This document shows, piece after piece, positions 5,018 to 9,242 of a stretch of DNA of 9,242 bases. A program made the position numbers and the translations under genes. Source of the stretch: Evtepia sp. (GTDB taxonomy: Bacteria; Bacillota; Clostridia; Oscillospirales; Oscillospiraceae); assembly GCA_020025735.1 (NCBI GenBank), contig JAHHRP010000071.1, forward strand, positions 1 through 9,242. The letters run 5' to 3'. The notes below the pieces were generated by a model that was given only the letters and a program-made list of their open reading frames with translations, ran no database searches and was not told the origin of the DNA. Each line of letters opens with the position of its first letter. The first letter of the stretch is position 1.

Positions 5018-5959
5018 ATGACGTTCCGAGACCGAATTCACCCTCAACTGCGGGCCTGGTATGATGCCTCAGTTGGTTTTGATTTTGACCATTTGGAAGA
5101 ATTTGTGTCCAAGTGCAATGCCGCCGAACTTGCCAGCTTGAAAGAGGATGCTGCCGTTTCCACTCGAGACCAGATCATTCCCGGTCCTGCTGGGGCACCT
5201 GATGTGAAAATTCGTATCTATGAACCCAAACAGAGAATGGGAGAGAAACTTCCCTGCCTTTTCTTCTATCATGGCGGTGGGTTTTTGTTCGGCACGGTTT
5301 ATCGCCAGGAGGCTCTGTGCCAGCGGTATGTGAAGCATGTAGGATGCATGGTGATTTCTGTAGAATATCGACTGGCACCGCAATGGAAAATGCCCGCACC
5401 CCTGGAAGATTGTTACGCTGCCCTGACCTGGGCTTATGAAAACAGCGAGGAATTGGGAATCCATCCAGATAAGCTGGCCGTATCAGGTCTGTCGGCAGGT
5501 GGTAATTTGGCTGCTGCGGTGGCGCTATTGGCGCGGGACCGGAAAGGTCCTGCCCTTTGCTTGCAAATGCCCCTGTATGCTGAGCTGGATTGCCGGTTGG
5601 AGACCTTCTCTGCCCATGAAATCACCGACAATAAAGTGTGGTGTTTGGACAACTGCCAAAAATCCTGGGACAAAGTACTCAGCCCTGGTGTGATGCCAAA
5701 TCAGTATGAAGTTCCAGCTTTAGCAAAAGATTTGACAGGACTCCCTCCCCTCTTTTCCTATGTGGGTCAGTTGGACCCAGGTCGAGATGAAAATATTACT
5801 TATTGGACTCGTCTGATGGAAGCAGGAGTTGCGGTAGAGTATCATGTTTTTCCTGGCTGCTATCATTGCTTTGAGTTAAGTGTGCCAGAGGCTGATTTTA
5901 GCAAAGCGGCCTATGCGTTGAGTTATGCAGCCCTGCGTCGGGCTTTTGGGATGGAGTAA
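5018..5959 (+). CDS. Alpha/beta hydrolase, HSL-like family IV esterase/lipase
   Basis: The 313-residue product belongs to the bacterial hormone-sensitive-lipase-like esterases, which hydrolyse carboxylic esters; the natural substrate cannot be told from sequence. The oxyanion-hole motif HGGGF starts at His85. The nucleophile motif is GLSAGGN, with catalytic Ser159; most relatives have GDSAGGN, so Asp is replaced by Leu. The acid is probably Asp253 in LDPGRDE, and the base His283 in GCYHCFE (usually HGF). EYRLAP at 116-121 is another family mark. There is no signal peptide or membrane segment, so a cytoplasmic enzyme is likely. GAGGAGG at 5004-5010 supports the ATG. It stands between a terminator and the holB-ricT pair, where mnmE-mnmG-rsmG is often found, so it may have been inserted here. 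No clear promoter is visible in the 42-nt gap. Confidence 0.93.
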   Translation: MTFRDRIHPQLRAWYDASVGFDFDHLEEFVSKCNAAELASLKEDAAVSTRDQIIPGPAGAPDVKIRIYEPKQRMGEKLPCLFFYHGGGFLFGTVYRQEALCQRYVKHVGCMVISVEYRLAPQWKMPAPLEDCYAALTWAYENSEELGIHPDKLAVSGLSAGGNLAAAVALLARDRKGPALCLQMPLYAELDCRLETFSAHEITDNKVWCLDNCQKSWDKVLSPGVMPNQYEVPALAKDLTGLPPLFSYVGQLDPGRDENITYWTRLMEAGVAVEYHVFPGCYHCFELSVPEADFSKAAYALSYAALRRAFGME

Positions 5960-5974
5960 ATCAAGTTCCCCTTG

Positions 5975-6077
5975 TTGTCCATATTTGTGGATAGAAAAGG
6001 CAAACTGAGGTGTGTATCTGACGATTTATCCATTGAGACTGCAAAATTGTCCACAGTTTTTCTGTTTTGGTGGAAAA
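5975..6077. promoter_or_regulatory. Second DnaA-box-like cluster, upstream of holB
   Basis: This intergenic stretch holds five 9-mers resembling DnaA boxes. TTGTCCACA at 6047-6055 (plus strand) is a full match to TTNTNCACA. TTGTCCATA at 5975-5983 (plus), CTATCCACA at 5986-5994 (minus) and TTTTCCACC at 6069-6077 (minus) each carry one further mismatch, and TTATCCATT at 6026-6034 (plus) carries two. Five within 103 bp is well above what coding DNA nearby shows. DnaA-box clusters away from oriC are known in Bacillus as DnaA-titrating or gene-regulatory sites. Control of holB-ricT by DnaA is inference. Confidence 0.55.
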
Positions 6078-6120
6078 ATGATGAGGACCGCTTTACAGAA
6101 TAGTTTCATCTTTGTGCGTA

Positions 6121-6127
6121 AAAGGAG
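6121..6127 (+). promoter_or_regulatory. Ribosome-binding site deciding the holB start
   Basis: AAAGGAG lies 10 nt before the ATG at 6138. The longer frame from GTG at 6012, or ATG at 6078, has at best a weak GGTGG, and its extra residues do not resemble the family. The clamp-loader similarity begins only after the ATG at 6138. Confidence 0.7.
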
Positions 6128-6137
6128 ATGTAGTTCT

Positions 6138-6875
6138 ATGGTCCCTCCTTCTCATCTGCAAACGCGTATGGCAAGGCGCCAGCTTGCTCATGCTTATCTG
6201 GTGGTAGGACAGCAGCGGAATGAAATGGCAGATCTTCTTGCCGCTGCCTGGGTGTGTACTGGGCAGAAACCACCCTGCGGTAATTGCCCTGGGTGCCGAA
6301 AAGCTAAGTTGGGCATCCATCCAGATATTATACGGGCAGATCCGAAGGGAGAAGGATTGAAAGCCGAAGCGGTGCGTACTCTTCGGACCGATGCCTATAT
6401 CCGGCCCAATGAAGCGCCACGGAAGGTCTATATTTTAGAGCATGGGGAACTGCTGGGAACTGCGGGGCAAAATATCCTCCTAAAACTCATTGAGGAAGGG
6501 CCTTCCTATGCCTGCTTTCTCTTTTTATCCCCCCAGCCGGAGGCCTTGCTGCCCACCATCCGCTCCCGATGTGAGACCCTGTTGGCTTTGGGAGAAGAAA
6601 GCATCCAGACAAACGAGCAGGGAGAAGAACTGGCCCGTCTTATTCTCACCAAAGCCAGTCCACAGGAGCGGCTGCCGTTCCTCATTTCTCTGGAGAAGAA
6701 AGAGCGGGAGGAGATTCGGCTGCTTTTGGAGACAACAACTGCTCAGCTAATCGCCCAACTGCCCCATCGTCCTGAGCTGCTGGCGGTGTTGGATCAATTG
6801 CGGCCCATTCAGGCAGCCTGTGAGTACAACATCAGTCCCGGCCACCTGAGCGGCTGGATTGCCGCTGTGCTGTAA
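6138..6875 (+). CDS. holB: DNA polymerase III subunit delta prime (clamp loader)
   Basis: Delta prime is the stator subunit of the clamp loader that places the sliding clamp on primed DNA. The 245-residue product carries the N-terminal LAHAYLVVG (16-24), a zinc-binding module of four cysteines (Cys40, 47, 50, 53; C-x6-C-x2-C-x2-C), the segment GQNILLKLIEEGPS (110-123) matching the ALLKTLEEPP region, and the SRC motif at 143-145, whose arginine acts in the neighbouring ATP site. There is no GxxGxGK P-loop: the position reads VVGQQRNEM, so it should not bind ATP. It is shorter than the usual 300 or more residues, with a reduced C-terminal collar domain. DnaX, which is more similar in length to the full family, is excluded by the lack of a P-loop. 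ricT follows after 15 nt, an arrangement also seen in Bacillus (holB-yaaT). Confidence 0.88.
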   Translation: MVPPSHLQTRMARRQLAHAYLVVGQQRNEMADLLAAAWVCTGQKPPCGNCPGCRKAKLGIHPDIIRADPKGEGLKAEAVRTLRTDAYIRPNEAPRKVYILEHGELLGTAGQNILLKLIEEGPSYACFLFLSPQPEALLPTIRSRCETLLALGEESIQTNEQGEELARLILTKASPQERLPFLISLEKKEREEIRLLLETTTAQLIAQLPHRPELLAVLDQLRPIQAACEYNISPGHLSGWIAAVL

Positions 6876-6890
6876 ACAAAGGAGACAACT

Positions 6891-8282
6891 ATGGCAGAGA
6901 TTATTAGCGTTCGCTTTCGCAGCGAAGGCAAACAATATTATTTCGACCCACAAGATTTGATCTGTCAGCCTGGAGATGATCTCATTGTAGAGACTGCTGG
7001 GGGGCTAGAGTATGCCCAGTGTGTGCGAGGCAACTTCAGCCTTGCCGAAACGGAACTGATCTCTCCCCTGCGTCCGGTGATTCGTTATGCTACTTCCGCA
7101 GATTTGGCTGTGGTGGAGAAGAACCGGGAAAAAGAAAAATATGCGTTTCAGGTTTGTCAAGAGAAGATCCTGGAGCATAATTTGGAAATGAAGCTGGTCA
7201 GTGTGGAGTGCAATTTTGAAGGTACGAAGATCCTTTTCTTCTTCACTTCCGATGGCCGTGTGGACTTCCGTGGTTTGGTCAAAAGTTTGGCTGCTGTGTT
7301 TCATACCCGCATTGAATTGCGTCAAATTGGCATTCGGGACGAGGCAAAAATGCTTGGTGGCTTGGGGATCTGCGGTCGGCCTTTCTGCTGCAACGCATTT
7401 CTCCGAGAATTTCAACCTGTGTCGATCAAAATGGCTAAGACACAAAACCTTTCTTTAAATCCCACAAAAATTTCTGGGACCTGTGGCCGTCTGATGTGCT
7501 GCCTGAAATATGAGCAGGAAGCGTATGAGGACATTATGAAGGATGCGCCTAGAATAGACTCCTTTGTGGAAACGCCCGATGGAGCAGGCACCATTATTAG
7601 TGTGAACACATTACGGGAAAAAGTGCGCGTTCGTCTGGATGATGCACCGGATAGCTTGAAGACCTATCATAACAGTGAGATTCGAGTGGTTCGCAGTGGA
7701 AAGGGCAAGCGGCCAGATGGTTATGTTCAGCCTCCTAAGGAGGAGCTAGCCAAGCTGCGGAAAGAGGGGGAATCTCCCGAAGATCAGTATCGTCGAGAGC
7801 AGGAAGCCCTGGCTGCCGCCCTGGATCAGTTTATTGCGGAGCATCATGAAGAAAATGAAGAAATCCGTTCTGTAACTCGTCGTCGAGGTGATCGAGGCAA
7901 AAAGGCAGAACGTACCTTGGAAGTCAATGTGGAGCGAGAGAAGGAAAATCAGCGGCATCGTTCTCGGCATCCTCGGGGCAGTCGCTTCACACAGACAAAC
8001 TCTGTCCGTCAGAGTTCAGAGACAGTACCGCAAAATCCCTTGTCAGGGGCAGAGGATGGCAAGAATACGCAGAATCAGGAGGAAGTTGTCCGCCGCCGCA
8101 ATAACCGTCGCAGCTACGGAAAACCTTCTGGTTCTCGGCCAGAAAAGCAGATGCCAAAGCCCCAGAATAAACAGCCTGGAGAAGAGAAAAAGAGCCGTGC
8201 GAATTGGCATAAGCGCGGTCACCGTCGTCGTAGCAGCGGCAGTGGAGACAGCAGTGGAGGAACCCCTCCTGTCAATGGTTAA
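6891..8282 (+). CDS. ricT: PSP1-domain protein RicT (YaaT family), with a long basic tail
   Basis: In Bacillus subtilis RicT (YaaT) forms a complex with RicA and RicF that carries Fe-S clusters and directs RNase Y in mRNA maturation; it also affects sporulation and competence. The N-terminal half (about 1-265) is the conserved PSP1-type region. It has two matching cysteine clusters, CGRPFCC (Cys161, 166, 167) and CGRLMCC (Cys198, 203, 204), the expected Fe-S ligands. The total of 463 residues is far above the 275 or so of the Bacillus protein. The rest is a low-complexity tail of about 190 residues rich in Arg, Lys, Glu, Gln and Ser, with RRR and RHRSRH-like clusters, probably disordered and possibly nucleic-acid binding. 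AAAGGAG at 6878-6884 supports the ATG. It is translated with holB and ends at a strong terminator. Confidence 0.93.
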   Translation: MAEIISVRFRSEGKQYYFDPQDLICQPGDDLIVETAGGLEYAQCVRGNFSLAETELISPLRPVIRYATSADLAVVEKNREKEKYAFQVCQEKILEHNLEMKLVSVECNFEGTKILFFFTSDGRVDFRGLVKSLAAVFHTRIELRQIGIRDEAKMLGGLGICGRPFCCNAFLREFQPVSIKMAKTQNLSLNPTKISGTCGRLMCCLKYEQEAYEDIMKDAPRIDSFVETPDGAGTIISVNTLREKVRVRLDDAPDSLKTYHNSEIRVVRSGKGKRPDGYVQPPKEELAKLRKEGESPEDQYRREQEALAAALDQFIAEHHEENEEIRSVTRRRGDRGKKAERTLEVNVEREKENQRHRSRHPRGSRFTQTNSVRQSSETVPQNPLSGAEDGKNTQNQEEVVRRRNNRRSYGKPSGSRPEKQMPKPQNKQPGEEKKSRANWHKRGHRRRSSGSGDSSGGTPPVNG

Positions 8283-8294
8283 TGGCATCTTATT

Positions 8295-8332
8295 CCCGGT
8301 CCCTAAGTATCTCAGGGACCGGGGTTATTTTC
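8295..8332 (+). terminator. Intrinsic terminator after ricT
   Basis: CCCGGTCCCT (8295-8304) pairs perfectly with AGGGACCGGG (8314-8323) across a 9-nt loop. The following GTTATTTTCT is T-rich, though not an unbroken T-run. It lies 12 nt after the ricT stop and separates holB-ricT from the transporter. Confidence 0.85.
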
Positions 8333-8335
8333 TAT

Positions 8336-8344
8336 GGAGGTGAT
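8336..8344 (+). promoter_or_regulatory. Ribosome-binding site deciding a TTG start
   Basis: GGAGGTGAT is a full match to the 3' end of 16S rRNA in its complement. It lies only a few bases past the terminator and five nucleotides before the TTG at 8350. An ATG at 8343 inside it opens only a four-codon frame. The next in-frame ATG, at 8413, has no ribosome site. Confidence 0.75.
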
Positions 8345-8349
8345 GCATT

Positions 8350-9242
8350 TTGTGTAAAAAAGGAGAAAGTCCAGCCCAAGATCTTACTCCTCAGGGGGCC
8401 AAGGACTTGGCTATGAAGGTTTCCTGGGTCAGTGTGGTGATCAATCTGCTCTTATCGGTGGGAAAGCTTCTGGCAGGTATTTTTGCAAACTCAGGGGCGA
8501 TGATTTCTGATGCGGTCCATTCGGCCTCAGATGTCCTTTCTACGTTCATTGTCATGATTGGGGTGCAGATTTCCAGCAAGAAGGCGGATGAAAACCATCG
8601 CTATGGTCACGAGCGGTTTGAATCTGTGGCATCGGTAGCGTTGTCTCTCATCCTGTTGGAGACGGGACTGCTGATTGGCTGGAAAGGGTTAAAAACAATT
8701 TTTTCTGGGTCCTATGAGACCCTGACAGTTCCTGGTGCTTTGGCCCTGGCAGCGGCGGTAGTCTCTATTGTGGTCAAGGAGTGGATGTATTGGTATACCC
8801 GTGCTGCGGCTAAAAAACTCCATTCTGATGCTCTTATGGCCGATGCTTGGCACCATCGGTCGGACAGTCTATCTTCCATCGGTGCTTTGGTGGGCATTGC
8901 CTTTTCTATGGTAGGCTTTCCAATTATGGATAGTGTTGCCAGTGTGGTGATCTGTCTGTTCATTGTCAAGGCATCGGTAGACATTTTTCGAGATGCTGTG
9001 GACAAAATGGTGGACCGGGCCTGTGACAAGGAGACGGAGCGCGCCATAGAGGAGGTCATTCTTCATCAGGCTGGTGTGGCGCATTTGGATCTTTTGCAAA
9101 CCCGTCTCTTTGGGGCGAAAATTTATGTGGATGCAGAAATTGCTGTCCAGAGAGATCTGCCTCTTTTTCAGGCTCATGCCATTGCGGAGCGGGTCCATGA
9201 GGCAGTGGAGGGCAGTTTTCCTATGGTCAAACATTGTATGGT
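8350..9242 (+). CDS. Cation diffusion facilitator (CDF) family metal efflux transporter, partial at 3' end
   Basis: CDF proteins export divalent metals such as zinc, manganese, iron, cobalt or cadmium in exchange for protons. The frame is open to the window edge, with 297 codons visible. Starting at TTG, the protein begins MCKKGESPAQ. TM2 carries DAVHSASD, with His57 and Asp61 as metal ligands. TM5 carries WHHRSD, with His168 and Asp172. HxxxD at both sites resembles zinc-type CDFs, whereas manganese-type members usually have DxxxD; specificity is inference. KADENHRYGHER (79-90) is the conserved loop after TM2. After TM6 a cytoplasmic C-terminal domain starts near residue 215 (RDAVDKMVDRACD), and its end lies beyond the window. 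Its placement after a terminator suggests a separate transcript, though no promoter is visible in the 18 nt between. Confidence 0.93.
   Translation, partial: MCKKGESPAQDLTPQGAKDLAMKVSWVSVVINLLLSVGKLLAGIFANSGAMISDAVHSASDVLSTFIVMIGVQISSKKADENHRYGHERFESVASVALSLILLETGLLIGWKGLKTIFSGSYETLTVPGALALAAAVVSIVVKEWMYWYTRAAAKKLHSDALMADAWHHRSDSLSSIGALVGIAFSMVGFPIMDSVASVVICLFIVKASVDIFRDAVDKMVDRACDKETERAIEEVILHQAGVAHLDLLQTRLFGAKIYVDAEIAVQRDLPLFQAHAIAERVHEAVEGSFPMVKHCM

Noticed and set aside
5069..5464. 131-codon open frame on the minus strand across the esterase
   Set aside because: It is the shadow of a gene whose catalytic motifs are plainly in the plus frame.
6012..6137. Longer HolB from GTG 6012
   Set aside because: The added part overlaps the DnaA-box-like cluster, lacks a ribosome site and has no clamp-loader similarity.
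7005..7445. 146-codon open frame on the minus strand across ricT
   Set aside because: It runs opposite conserved, clearly coding ricT sequence; no recognisable domain and no ribosome site.
1..9242. Mobile element, CRISPR array, tRNA or rRNA genes, or a defence system
   Set aside because: Reading both strands, I saw no transposase, long terminal repeats, spaced direct repeats or RNA gene signatures. Every gene has a recognisable family.

Overview
This is an origin-proximal stretch of a bacterial chromosome, most likely from a Clostridia-type Firmicute. The evidence is the strong AGGAGG-like ribosome sites, sigma-A-type promoters (TTGACA/TATAAT), a YidC that starts directly at its first membrane helix with no signal peptide, YidD, KhpB/Jag, and the adjacent holB-ricT pair typical of Firmicutes. 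The protein style suggests a gut Oscillospiraceae-like lineage, but that is an impression and not a proof.

Layout. Positions 1-151 lie downstream of dnaA and carry a cluster of DnaA boxes, probably part of oriC. dnaA (1468 to 152) is on the minus strand. A 416-bp intergenic region (1469-1884) holds two divergent, near-consensus promoters, one for dnaA and one for the plus-strand operon rpmH-rnpA-yidD-yidC-khpB, which ends at a clear intrinsic terminator (4937-4975). The usual followers mnmE-mnmG-rsmG are absent here. Instead there is an HSL-family (family IV) esterase/lipase (5018-5959), an intergenic region with a second cluster of DnaA-box-like sites (5975-6077), the pair holB (clamp-loader delta prime) and ricT (Fe-S PSP1 protein), a second strong terminator (8295-8332), and a cation-efflux (CDF) transporter with a TTG start that runs off the right edge.

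How the genes work together. DnaA and the box clusters concern replication initiation, and holB supplies a clamp-loader subunit of the replicase. rpmH and rnpA supply ribosomal protein L34 and the RNase P protein. yidD, yidC and khpB concern membrane protein insertion and RNA binding. ricT belongs to the RNase Y specificity complex. The esterase and the metal transporter look like accessory insertions among conserved genes.

I found no new system of the defence or mobile type. The points most worth checking are the second DnaA-box cluster in front of holB, the inverted repeat abutting the rpmH promoter, the folded rpmH leader, and the atypical features of delta prime, RicT and the esterase.
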